A DNA stretch of 64,000 nt from NCBI RefSeq assembly GCF_000400365.1, contig NZ_BAOG01000063.1, forward strand, positions 124,001 to 188,000. Reading direction: 5' to 3'. The notes under the pieces were generated by a model. It was not told the DNA's origin, searched no databases, and worked only from the letters and a program-made list of their open reading frames with translations. Both the position numbers and the translations under genes were made by a program. This DNA comes from Vibrio jasicida CAIM 1864 = LMG 25398 (GTDB lineage: Bacteria > Pseudomonadota > Gammaproteobacteria > Enterobacterales > Vibrionaceae). How positions within the stretch are numbered: the first letter of the stretch is position 1; every line of letters begins with the position of its first letter. Shown in pieces: positions 19,287-26,917 of the stretch.

Positions 19287-19615
19287 CCGTTGTAACGAGA
19301 ACACTTGTTGCAAGCTTGAGAATTTCCTTGGATTCGGCTCGTTTTAATCATCATGAGTCAGAGTTATTGAACTACGATAGGATACAAGCAAACCCAGATG
19401 TTAGAGCGCCACCACGGCGCTCTATTCGTTATAACGGGAAGGAACTTTGCCCAATAGTGAGGATGACTTTCTGTTTAAGTAAGGGAGCCCGATAGCGGTT
19501 CAGAAAGTCTCTCTCGGACAATACTCACAACACTATATGTCCATCCACATCAAGCAGTCATTTTTGCTTGGAATGTGAACCGGATAAGAAGGAGCTTAAT
19601 CGGCTCCTTTTACAT
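19287..19615 (+). ncRNA. candidate structured noncoding RNA (about 325 nt)
   Basis: There is no ORF of note, but several perfect helices are present: AGAGCGCC/GGCGCTCT (19403-19410 with 19416-19423), a nine-pair GACTTTCTG/CAGAAAGTC (19465-19473 with 19501-19509), and a stacked CACAT-CAAGCA / TGCTTG-ATGTG (19546-19556 with 19565-19577). It ends with a terminator hairpin AAGGAGC/GCTCCTT (19589-19609) and TTTTACATTTT. A TATAAT box lies upstream. Several GGA motifs lie in or near loops, so CsrA titration is one possibility, though too few for a classic CsrB. It could also be a leader of gltS, which starts 190 bases on. I recognise no named family. Confidence 0.6.
19589..19615 (+). terminator. terminator of the candidate RNA
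   Basis: AAGGAGC / GCTCCTT with loop TTAATCG, followed by a T-rich tract interrupted by ACA. Confidence 0.7.
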
Positions 19616-19806
19616 TTTAGGGCTTGCGAATAGCGCATAAATCAGAACATCGCTTAACGACCGTCCCTTAAACTAGCCTAAGGCGCATTTAACACAACCT
19701 TTTGAGTATTTTCGAAAAAATATAGCGAGAAAATTTGCTATTGAGCGAAGGTTAAACTAACACTCAATCATTACGGAGGATGAAGAGAACAATAATAAGA
19801 GGCGAT

Positions 19807-21042
19807 ATGAATCATTTGATATCTGTAGGTGCACTGGAGTCCTTTTTGGTTGCGATCAGTGTGCTTTTTTTGGGGCATTTCATTAATGCTAAGCTACCGA
19901 TCTTAAAGAAATTCAACATACCTGAGCCGATTGTAGGGGGCTTGATAGTCGCCTGCGCCATTACTGCTCTTCATTTCAACGGTATCGATCTGGAATTCGA
20001 TTTGCCGTTGCAGAACACATTTATGCTGATGTTCTTTGCTACTGTTGGTTTAGCAGCAAACTACACTCAGTTGATGAAAGGGGGCGCGAAGGTCTTTATC
20101 TTCTTAGCGGTCGCGTCGTTCTACATCATCATACAAAACGGTGTCGGTGTTTCATTAGCGGCGGCATTGGGTTTAGATCCGCTGATGGGGCTTATCGCAG
20201 GTTCGATTACTCTTTCAGGTGGCCACGGCACAGGTGCGGCATGGTCACAAACGTTCCAAGACGTGTATGGATTAAATAACGTGTTGGAAATCGCGATGGC
20301 GTCAGCAACATTCGGTTTGATCATCGGTGGTATCATCGGTAGTCCGGTTGCTCAGCGATTGATCGAAAAGAACAAGATCGAATCTGAGTATGGTCCTGGG
20401 GGCAGAGATGCCAAAACCCACGAAAAATTCCCAGAATTGGTGACGTACAACGAATACGAAGAAGACAAAGTAACCGCGAAAAAAGTGGTTGAGAAATTGT
20501 TCTTCCTATTGATCTGTGTGACAGGCGCTAAGTACGTAGAGCAATGGGTGAGCACTTACGATATTCAATGGCTGATGATTCCAGACTTCGTCTACGCATT
20601 GTTCATTGGTGTGATCATCACTAACTTCTTGGAAGTAACTAAAGTCCGTAAGTTAGATACAGAAACGGTCGATATGCTAGGTACGGTATCGTTGTCTCTG
20701 TTCTTGGCAATGGCATTGATGAGCCTGAAACTGTGGAACATTTTCGACCTAGCGATCCCATTCTTGGTGATTCTGGGCGTGCAATCGGTGATTCTGGCTA
20801 TCTTTACCTACTACGTAACGTTCAAGGTGATGGGTAGTAACTATGATGCAGCGGTTATCTCTGGTGGTCACTGTGGTTTTGGTTTGGGGGCAACCCCAAC
20901 AGCGGTAATGAACATGGGTTCTATCGTTAACCGCTTTGGTCCGTCGCCACAAGCTTTCATGGTTGTACCGATTGTTGGTGCCTTCTTCATCGACATCGTT
21001 AACTTGATCATTCTGCAAGGCTACATTTCGTTCCTTGGCTAG
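19807..21042 (+). CDS. gltS: sodium/glutamate symporter, copy 1
   Basis: 411 residues from the ATG at 19807; an earlier in-frame ATG at 19780 has its GGAGG too close, and the 19807 start aligns with copy 2. Ten or more membrane segments form two inverted repeats. GltS hallmarks include KLPILKKFNIPEPIVGGL, the reentrant GSITLSGGHGTGAAWS loop (about 135-150) and its partner SGGHCGFGLGATPTAVMNM (about 354-372). It brings in L-glutamate with sodium. It is nearly identical in its core to the second copy at 29421, but carries a charged GPGGRD insertion in the central loop. Confidence 0.95.
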   Translation: MNHLISVGALESFLVAISVLFLGHFINAKLPILKKFNIPEPIVGGLIVACAITALHFNGIDLEFDLPLQNTFMLMFFATVGLAANYTQLMKGGAKVFIFLAVASFYIIIQNGVGVSLAAALGLDPLMGLIAGSITLSGGHGTGAAWSQTFQDVYGLNNVLEIAMASATFGLIIGGIIGSPVAQRLIEKNKIESEYGPGGRDAKTHEKFPELVTYNEYEEDKVTAKKVVEKLFFLLICVTGAKYVEQWVSTYDIQWLMIPDFVYALFIGVIITNFLEVTKVRKLDTETVDMLGTVSLSLFLAMALMSLKLWNIFDLAIPFLVILGVQSVILAIFTYYVTFKVMGSNYDAAVISGGHCGFGLGATPTAVMNMGSIVNRFGPSPQAFMVVPIVGAFFIDIVNLIILQGYISFLG

Positions 21043-21063
21043 ATTGATAAAAAATACTTATAG

Positions 21064-21092
21064 AGGCCACAGTTTATCTGTGGCCTTTTTTT
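21064..21092 (+). terminator. intrinsic terminator after gltS copy 1
   Basis: AGGCCACAG / CTGTGGCCT with loop TTTAT and a seven-T run. Confidence 0.93.
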
Positions 21093-21170
21093 GTATTTAT
21101 TGATGATGTGAACGGGTAGAATAAAAAATATTCTAAATAAATGTATGAATAATAAGGAAATAACCAAATA

Positions 21171-21186
21171 TACCTATTGGTAGGTA
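21171..21186. promoter_or_regulatory. TetR-type operator, distal site before the SDR gene
   Basis: Perfect inverted repeat TACCTA-TTGG-TAGGTA. The same core recurs at 21285, 24699, 24744 and 25443, always beside genes of the same local regulon. Confidence 0.7.
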
Positions 21187-21284
21187 GATAAAGTTGTTGA
21201 CGTGAAAATAATATGATCTTAGAGTAACAACCACTGACGAGGAGCTGGTTCCCAAACCACCTCCTTTTTTAATAAAAACACTGC

Positions 21285-21302
21285 CTACTTACTAGTAGGT
21301 AG
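21285..21302. promoter_or_regulatory. TetR-type operator, proximal site before the SDR gene
   Basis: CTACTTACT/AGTAGGTAG, an 18-base palindrome with one mismatched pair, 25 bases before the SDR start codon. It would block promoter clearance. Confidence 0.75.
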
Positions 21303-21327
21303 TCTAATAAAGGACAGGAAACGTATT

Positions 21328-22098
21328 ATGTTCAACACATCTTCAATTGCACTTATCGTAGGCGGCTCATCAGGTATGGGTAAAGCGACAGCGGAGCGAC
21401 TTCTTAAAGCTGGTGTACCCGTCATGATTCTTTCGCACGATAAAAACAATCTTGCTGAAGCAAAGCAGGATTTAGAAAGTGTGACCAAAGGCCTAGTAGA
21501 AACCGCTCAAGTTGATCTGTATGACCCAAGTGCAGTGAAAAGCTTCATCGAACAATTGAATGCTGAAAAACGTCATATTGGTTACTTGGTTAATGCTGCT
21601 GGCTTCTTCAAACCGGTTGATTTCCTTGACCACTCAGAGCGTGATTACGACCTACAACTAGACATGAACCGCGCGTTTTTCTTCATCACTCAGGCTGTGG
21701 CGAAAAACATGAAAGAGCACGGTGGCGGTGCGATCGTAAATATCGGTTCTATGTGGGCTCACCAAGCAATTAAAGCAACGCCATCATCAGCGTACTCAAT
21801 GCAAAAAGCGGGTCTTCATGCTCTGACGAAAAACCTAGCAATTGAACTTGGTGATCACGGCGTACGCGTAAATGCTGTAGCACCAGCTGTTGTGATGTCG
21901 ACGATTTACAAGTCATTTATCGCGGAAGAAGAAATCGAATCAGCACTACAAGGCTTCAATGATTTCCACCCGATTGGCCGTATCGGTTCAACAAAAGATG
22001 TGGCGGACGCGATTGAGTACTTACTGTCAGACAAATCATCTTGGGTGACTGGCACTGTGCTTAACGTCGACGGCGGCGTAATGGCTGGCCGTAATTAA
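21328..22098 (+). CDS. short-chain dehydrogenase/reductase (classical SDR)
   Basis: 256 residues. The Rossmann motif is [10 protein letters not shown] (about 11-20), NAAG at 89-92 stabilises the fold, and the catalytic set is Ser141, Tyr156 and Lys160 (SAYSMQKAG). The C-terminal [11 protein letters not shown] end is typical. SDRs of this type reduce carbonyls or oxidise alcohols with NAD(P)H; the substrate is unknown. It is preceded by AAAGGACAGG and two TetR-type operators, and followed by an OsmC gene. The nearby flavin oxidase and TetR genes share the operator, which suggests a response to a reactive or toxic organic compound. Confidence 0.93.
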   Translation: MFNTSSIALIVGGSSGMGKATAERLLKAGVPVMILSHDKNNLAEAKQDLESVTKGLVETAQVDLYDPSAVKSFIEQLNAEKRHIGYLVNAAGFFKPVDFLDHSERDYDLQLDMNRAFFFITQAVAKNMKEHGGGAIVNIGSMWAHQAIKATPSSAYSMQKAGLHALTKNLAIELGDHGVRVNAVAPAVVMSTIYKSFIAEEEIESALQGFNDFHPIGRIGSTKDVADAIEYLLSDKSSWVTGTVLNVDGGVMAGRN

Positions 22099-22114
22099 CC
22101 TCACTAAACGTGCG

Positions 22115-22152
22115 AATTGGGGCCTTTCACTCGATCCCTAAAGGCCCCAATT
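22115..22152 (+). other. perfect 13-bp hairpin between SDR and osmC genes
   Basis: AATTGGGGCCTTT / AAAGGCCCCAATT with a 12-base loop. No T run follows, so it may be a weak terminator or an mRNA-processing/stability element that sets the SDR:OsmC ratio. Confidence 0.6.
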
Positions 22153-22199
22153 AAAAATTCAGTAGTAAACACGACATCAAATAATAACAAGGACATATC

Positions 22200-22745
22200 A
22201 TGGATAACTCACCACTAAACGGCATTAAACTCGATGACCTAGCGGCTTACACTCAAGTGATCACTGAAGACGCAACGCAGGCGATCTCTGAATACGGCAT
22301 TGTTGCTGAATGGAAAGGCGGCGTTCACAGTGAAATCCGTACTTTGAATCAAAAGGTTGGCGGAAAAGAAATCGTAAAAGACTTCAGCTTTGAAGTTGGT
22401 GAGCCAGAAGAGCTATTGGGCAACAATGCATACCCAACACCTCAAGATTACCTATTGGGCGGCATGGCTGGTTGCATGATGGTGGGTTTTGTTGCGGGCG
22501 TAAGTGCTCGTGGTATCAAGCTAGATGCTGTGAAGTTAACCATCAAGGGCGCTCTGGATTTACGTGGCTTCCTAAATGTGAGTGAAGAAGCGCCAGTTGG
22601 CTTTGATGAAATCCAATTTCAATTTGAAGTAAAAGGTGAGGGGACTCAGGCTGATTATGACGAAGTCATTGCGAGCGTACAGCAGTTCTCTCCAAACTAT
22701 CGCACCATTAGCGATGCGGTCAAAGTTTCAGCCATCGTTGCATAA
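22200..22745 (+). CDS. OsmC/Ohr-family protein
   Basis: 181 residues with the OsmC fold signatures: a Gly-rich N-terminal strand pair, the helix GGMAGCMMVGFVAGVSARG (about 81-99) that carries the peroxidatic-type Cys86, and the closing LxxAQQFSPNYRT-like strand. Ohr/OsmC proteins reduce organic hydroperoxides with a resolving cysteine, but only one cysteine is seen here, so a classic two-Cys mechanism is doubtful. It lies about 100 bases after the SDR gene behind a hairpin and is the second member of the TetR-controlled unit. Confidence 0.85.
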   Translation: MDNSPLNGIKLDDLAAYTQVITEDATQAISEYGIVAEWKGGVHSEIRTLNQKVGGKEIVKDFSFEVGEPEELLGNNAYPTPQDYLLGGMAGCMMVGFVAGVSARGIKLDAVKLTIKGALDLRGFLNVSEEAPVGFDEIQFQFEVKGEGTQADYDEVIASVQQFSPNYRTISDAVKVSAIVA

Positions 22746-22787
22746 CTAAAATATTAATCAAAATCACGCACACTTTTTCACTGCTTT

Positions 22788-22818
22788 GAGCCTATATTTC
22801 GATATAGGCTCTTTTTTT
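22788..22818 (+). terminator. intrinsic terminator after osmC-type gene
   Basis: GAGCCTATAT / ATATAGGCTC with TTCG tetraloop and seven T residues. Confidence 0.95.
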
Positions 22819-22840
22819 ATTAAGCAGTACCGAGTACAAA

Positions 22841-23368
22841 TTATTGCGCTGATACGCAGTCTTTGACCTTCAATCGATTTTTGTTGTCTCGGTTGGTAAT
22901 CACTTGTTGATGGTCGTCAATCGTGCCCAGATTTTTAGCCAAACGATCATACAAGACAACATTGACCGTTGCCGCCAAGTTCATGCAGCCATTGGTGGGA
23001 ACATACACTACGTGGTCAGCCTTATCGACAACCTCTTGCGGCAGTGAGCCATCTTCTGGGCCAAAAATATACACCGCGTTTTCTGGGTGAGTAAAAAGAG
23101 GCAACGCCGTAGCGCCAACTGCCAACTCAACACACACCACTTTCACGTCTTCAGCAAGGTGAGCGGTGAGATCGTCCATTTCGATCAAATTGATACGTTC
23201 GTGCATGTTCTTCGTGTCGGTTCGGAATTTTACCGCACGATTATAGCGAGTACCGTTATAACGAACTTGTGTGGCGTCATAACAACCTGCTGCGCGCATT
23301 ACCGCTCCCACATTGGTTGGATCTTTCGGGTTATACAGTCCAAGAATGACCGTTGACTGTGCTGTCAT
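22841..23368 (-). CDS. TrmH/SpoU-family RNA 2'-O-methyltransferase-like protein
   Basis: 175 residues from the ATG at 23368; a TTG nine codons upstream would extend it but has no support. SPOUT knot motifs are seen: YNPKDPTNVGAVMRAAG (motif 1, Asn and Arg), IFGPEDGSLPQEV (motif 2) and VYVPTNGCMNLAATVNVVLYD (motif 3, seen in parts). The family methylates the 2'-OH of tRNA or rRNA with SAM. The protein lacks an N-terminal RNA-binding extension, resembling the compact TrmL type. A hexamer repeat lies just upstream of it. Confidence 0.88.
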   Translation of the reverse strand: MTAQSTVILGLYNPKDPTNVGAVMRAAGCYDATQVRYNGTRYNRAVKFRTDTKNMHERINLIEMDDLTAHLAEDVKVVCVELAVGATALPLFTHPENAVYIFGPEDGSLPQEVVDKADHVVYVPTNGCMNLAATVNVVLYDRLAKNLGTIDDHQQVITNRDNKNRLKVKDCVSAQ

Positions 23369-23468
23369 TGCTGTTGTTCTACTTAATGGTTTCAAGATAA
23401 GAGCTTGATGCTCGTTGATCGTGGGATTATGGACTTAACCCGCCAGAAGTACTATCACAATATTTTTT

Positions 23469-23522
23469 AGAAGTAGAAGTAGAAGTAGAAGTAGAAGTAG
23501 AAGTAGAAGTAGAAGCAGAACT
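23469..23522. repeat. AGAAGT hexanucleotide microsatellite
   Basis: Seven perfect AGAAGT copies (23469-23510) followed by two degenerate ones (AGAAGC, AGAACT). It is intergenic, about 100 bases upstream of the methyltransferase start and 60 bases beyond the end of the flavin oxidase gene. A hexamer unit would alter spacing, not frame. Confidence 0.95.
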
Positions 23523-23581
23523 AAGGGACGAGTGGGTTACGGGGAGCAACAACCTCCCCATAAATGAATGGATAGAGCAAT

Positions 23582-24679
23582 TTAACGAGCGGCAAGCTTT
23601 TCAATAACACTCTCTGCTGCTTCTAACGCGCCCTCAATAAATCCACCGAACTCTTGTGCTGATTCCGTTCCCGCAAAGTACATGCCCTGTTGGCTTAATT
23701 GCTCCAGTGATGCGTTGAGCCCATAACGCGGGTGATGAGTTGGCATGGTGTGATCCTTTTCAACCGCCGTGTATGCCTCTTTCGACCAGTCGAGCAGCTT
23801 TACTTCAGTGACGTTATACGCCTCGGGGCCAAAGAGTCTCGCTAGTTGCTCAACTGCCATGGTTTTCAATTCGGTGGCGCCTAGCTGTGCGCGAGCTTGA
23901 GCATCGTAACCGATAAAACCGAACAGGGCGGCATGGCCATTTTCAGCACTGGCGTCATGAATTTCCACCAATGGACCAACTTGGCTGTTTGCGTAACCAG
24001 ACAATCCGTTTTCACGCCAGAAAGGTCGGTCATAAATGGCGAAGAATTTCGCGTGAGCGGCCATCCATGTGGGCGTTTTGTCCAGCGCATTTAACGCCGT
24101 TTCTGGAAGGGTTGGCGTAAAGCGGATGTTATTAGCAATCAAACGATGAGGGAGCGCAAAGATGATGTTCTCACTCTCTAAAGTCAGCAGCTCTGCTTGG
24201 TGGATGACATCGACGCTATAACCTTGAGCTTCATTATGGCTTACTGCGTGCACTTGATGCTCATATTTGATGTTTTCTGGGTTGAGTAACTTTGCTACTC
24301 CTGCTACCAATTGCGCCATGCCACCCGATACTCTCATGGATTGAGGAGAAGAAAAGAATTGATTCGATACTTGACGAATACCAGCCTGCCCGGCTTGTTC
24401 GATTAACATATCGCCAGTTTCATACTGTTCTACGATCGGAAGCGATAAGTTGTCGACAAGCCTCATGACGCGATGATTCATCTTGGGCCAAAACCAAGAT
24501 GGGCCGAGGTCAAATTGGTCGTGTTGACTGTTTGCTGCCAAGCTCGCAGAAGAAAGAATTCGACCGCCGAGTCTGCTTCTCGCCTCAAGTAGCAAGTAGT
24601 TATGCCCCACTTTTTCTAGGTACGCTGCGGTGTAGAGACCGCTCAAACCGCCTCCGATAATAATAAAATCGTATTTCAT
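23582..24679 (-). CDS. flavin-containing amine oxidoreductase
   Basis: 365 residues. The N-terminal FAD-binding motif is IIIGGGLSGLYTAAYLEK (about 6-23) followed by LLLEARSRLGGRI (about 28-42), the classic MAO/FAD 'GG' motif. The C-terminal YFAGTESAQEFGGFIEGALEAA (in parts at about 335-358) closes the FAD site. It should oxidise an amine, or a related substrate, with release of peroxide. It is divergent from the tetR gene and two palindromic operators lie in the gap, so it is probably repressed by that TetR. The start is ATG at 24679. Confidence 0.92.
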   Translation of the reverse strand: MKYDFIIIGGGLSGLYTAAYLEKVGHNYLLLEARSRLGGRILSSASLAANSQHDQFDLGPSWFWPKMNHRVMRLVDNLSLPIVEQYETGDMLIEQAGQAGIRQVSNQFFSSPQSMRVSGGMAQLVAGVAKLLNPENIKYEHQVHAVSHNEAQGYSVDVIHQAELLTLESENIIFALPHRLIANNIRFTPTLPETALNALDKTPTWMAAHAKFFAIYDRPFWRENGLSGYANSQVGPLVEIHDASAENGHAALFGFIGYDAQARAQLGATELKTMAVEQLARLFGPEAYNVTEVKLLDWSKEAYTAVEKDHTMPTHHPRYGLNASLEQLSQQGMYFAGTESAQEFGGFIEGALEAAESVIEKLAAR

Positions 24680-24698
24680 TGTTTGCCTTTAATGTTAA

Positions 24699-24716
24699 TT
24701 ATCTACTGGTAGGTAG
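24699..24716. promoter_or_regulatory. TetR-type operator beside the flavin oxidase start
   Basis: TATCTACT/GGTAGGTAG: right half matches the consensus, left half is degenerate. It lies 20 bases from the oxidase start codon. Confidence 0.65.
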
Positions 24717-24743
24717 GTTAAGTCTTTTTTGAAAAAGAAACAA

Positions 24744-24759
24744 TACCTACCAGTAGGTA
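24744..24759. promoter_or_regulatory. TetR-type operator beside the tetR start
   Basis: Perfect TACCTAC-CA-GTAGGTA palindrome in the divergent promoter of the tetR and oxidase genes. The best-matching site of the set. Confidence 0.78.
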
Positions 24760-24814
24760 GACAGGTTTGTGAGGGCATGCTATCTTTTGCAAAAATGTTT
24801 AAGGTGGAAGCCAC

Positions 24815-25384
24815 ATGAAAGAACTTAGCCCGACGGCTGCAAAGATTGCCGACCTTGCTGAAAGCTACATACAAAGCCGAGGTTTTAATGGTTTTAGCTT
24901 TCGCGACATCCAAAATGAGCTGGGTATTAAGACCGCGAGTATTCATTACCATTTTAAAACCAAGCAAGACTTGGCTGAAGCGGTGTTTGAACGCTATCTC
25001 GCAAACTACGAAGCGGCGTTAATTCAGATCGAGAGCCAACCAAGCAGTGCTGAGGAAAAAATTGAAGCGCTGGCTGATATTTTTATTGGCGTACGCGAGC
25101 AAGATAAGTTGTGTTTGTGTGGTATGTACGCTTCTGACTTTTACTCTTTGGCAGATGGCCTAGAAGGGCTGCTGTCGCGTTTTGTGCAAACGAATGAGCA
25201 ATGGCTACAAAAAATCATTGATCAGGGTGTAGAGAACGGAGAGTTCGACTTACGAGTGGAATCAGCCCAAGTTGCAAGGCTAATCTTTGTTGCGCTGGAA
25301 GGCAGTATGTTACTTTCTCAGTTTAAAGATGCCGATTACATTCGCAGCGTGAAGGCGAGTTGTCTCGCACTCCTTAAACGCTAA
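24815..25384 (+). CDS. TetR-family repressor of the local detoxification regulon
   Basis: 189 residues. N-terminal helix-turn-helix (about 5-50; GFNGFSFRDIQNELGIKTASIHYHFKTKQDL, seen as the core ASIHYHF), then a helical ligand domain with a C-terminal TetR_C_6-like end. AAGGTGG precedes the ATG. The palindrome that lies in front of it also lies before the SDR, flavin oxidase and TPR genes, so it very probably represses all of them, including itself. The ligand is unknown; the regulated functions point to a reactive organic or amine-type compound. Confidence 0.92.
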   Translation: MKELSPTAAKIADLAESYIQSRGFNGFSFRDIQNELGIKTASIHYHFKTKQDLAEAVFERYLANYEAALIQIESQPSSAEEKIEALADIFIGVREQDKLCLCGMYASDFYSLADGLEGLLSRFVQTNEQWLQKIIDQGVENGEFDLRVESAQVARLIFVALEGSMLLSQFKDADYIRSVKASCLALLKR

Positions 25385-25442
25385 TATTATTCATAATACT
25401 GCCCGCGATAAGTGCGGGTATTATTTTAAATTTAATGGCTAT

Positions 25443-25455
25443 CTACTAGTAGGTA
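25443..25455. promoter_or_regulatory. TetR-type operator overlapping the start region of the TPR gene
   Basis: CTACTAGTAG palindrome extended by GTA. It ends a few bases before the GTG/ATG start, overlapping the ribosome-binding region (AGG). Confidence 0.68.
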
Positions 25456-25459
25456 TGTG

Positions 25460-26821
25460 ATGGTTAAAGACAAAAGAACGCTAGAGATGAACGGCATTGA
25501 TGCTGCAGGCGCAGAACAATTTGAACGGATTCTCGAAGATACGTTGACCTTTCTTCCCAGTGCAATGAGCGATCTCGATCAACTGCTACTGCTCTATCCG
25601 GACTTTATGATGGGATGGATTTTTAAGGCGTACAGCCATGCGAGTGATGGGCGTCGTTCTACTTTACCCATCGTGGCTAAAATGGTTACGCAGTTGGATC
25701 AGTTAGCGCAATCGGCCACCAAGCGTGAAGCGCTGCACATGCATGCGTTGAAACAATGGAGCCAAAGCAATCTGAAGGGGGCTCTGGATACATGGCAACA
25801 TATTCTGAGTCTTTGGCCTTTGGATATCATTGCCTATCGCCAATTTACGGGGCAAACATTTTGGTTTGGCCAAAAGCAACGGGCACTGCACGTTTCTTTG
25901 CAAGTCTTACCTTATTGGGATGAGCTGACGTCAGGATATTGGATGTTTGCCGCCGCTCATGCCTTTGCACTCGAAGAGGCGGGGGAATATGAATTGGCAG
26001 AAGCGTTTGCGCGCCAGACGTTAGTGTTGAACCATCAAGACCTAATTGCCAAGCATACGATGGCTCATATTTTTGAGATGCAAGGCGAGGCGAAAGAGGG
26101 CATCGAGTTCTTACAAGGTCATGCGAATACGTTTTCAAATCACAATGCGTTTCGCGGCCATCTTTGGTGGCACCTAGCGTTGTTCCATCTTGAGCAAGGC
26201 AATATTGATGGCGCCTTGGTTTTGTTTGATCAGTACATCTACCCTGCAGAGTCTTCGATATACCTTGATATCCAAAACGCAGCTTCGTTATTGGCTCGCT
26301 TGGAGTTCATGGGAGCTGATGTTGGAGAACGTTGGCATCGATTGAGTGCCGGAGCACTAGAGATTTCTGCCGACAGCACTATCATGTTTACTGAAATTCA
26401 CAATGCCATGGTGTTAGCGAAAACCGATCATCATGACCAGTTAGATGCCAATATAACGCAAATTATCAGTTCGCCACTACAAACTCAGGAAGTGGAGTTT
26501 ATGACAGGCAGCAAGTTGATGCAGGCCATCAAGGCGTACCACAGTTCGAACTACCGTCATTGCATTGAGTTGATTAACCAGGTGAGAGATGTGCACAGCA
26601 AGCTGGGGGGAAGTCACGCGCAGCAAGACGTCATTTCACAATACCTGCTGATGGCCCATGCGCATATACAACAGTGGGACCAAGTGGCGTGTCTGTTGAA
26701 AAATCGCTATATCGCAAGAGCACAAGCGCTGCCAGCAGAACAGATAAAGCGAAAGTTGGCTCAGTTCGATGAAGTGAAAAACATCGACGCTCTGCTGCCT
26801 AGTTTAGTCAAAGTGGTTTAG
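25460..26821 (+). CDS. TPR-repeat protein resembling TTC38
   Basis: 453 residues, no signal peptide, all-helical, with degenerate TPR units (for instance DTWQHILSLWPLDIIAYRQ, HAFALEEAGEYELAEAFARQTL, MAHIFEMQGEAKEGIEFLQGH). The sequence LYPDFMMGWIFKAYSHASDGR near residue 40 and GHLWWHLALFHLEQGNIDGAL near 235 resemble the eukaryote/bacterial TTC38 family, which is of unknown function. The ATG at 25460 is used (GTG one codon earlier is possible). It is controlled by its own copy of the TetR palindrome, so it probably acts in the same pathway as the oxidase and SDR. Confidence 0.82.
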   Translation: MVKDKRTLEMNGIDAAGAEQFERILEDTLTFLPSAMSDLDQLLLLYPDFMMGWIFKAYSHASDGRRSTLPIVAKMVTQLDQLAQSATKREALHMHALKQWSQSNLKGALDTWQHILSLWPLDIIAYRQFTGQTFWFGQKQRALHVSLQVLPYWDELTSGYWMFAAAHAFALEEAGEYELAEAFARQTLVLNHQDLIAKHTMAHIFEMQGEAKEGIEFLQGHANTFSNHNAFRGHLWWHLALFHLEQGNIDGALVLFDQYIYPAESSIYLDIQNAASLLARLEFMGADVGERWHRLSAGALEISADSTIMFTEIHNAMVLAKTDHHDQLDANITQIISSPLQTQEVEFMTGSKLMQAIKAYHSSNYRHCIELINQVRDVHSKLGGSHAQQDVISQYLLMAHAHIQQWDQVACLLKNRYIARAQALPAEQIKRKLAQFDEVKNIDALLPSLVKVV

Positions 26822-26834
26822 CACAAATGCTGCT

Positions 26835-26868
26835 TGGGCGCGGAAATAAAATGGGCGCGGAAATAAAA
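26835..26868. repeat. tandem 17-bp direct repeat
   Basis: Two perfect tandem copies of TGGGCGCGGAAATAAAA between the TPR gene and the terminator. Probably a local slippage duplication. Confidence 0.9.
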
Positions 26869-26892
26869 AAGCGAGGACAGTACCTCGCTTTT
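26867..26892. terminator. bidirectional intrinsic terminator
   Basis: AAAAGCGAGG / CCTCGCTTTT with six-base loop between the convergent TPR and ABC-2 permease genes. Confidence 0.9.
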
Positions 26893-26917
26893 GATGGGTT
26901 TGTTTTGCCCGTGTTTG

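Noticed and set aside
19287-19615. Identification of the structured RNA as CsrB, 6S RNA, tmRNA or a known riboswitch
   Set aside because: Too few GGA loops for CsrB and none of the conserved cores of the others were found; left unnamed.
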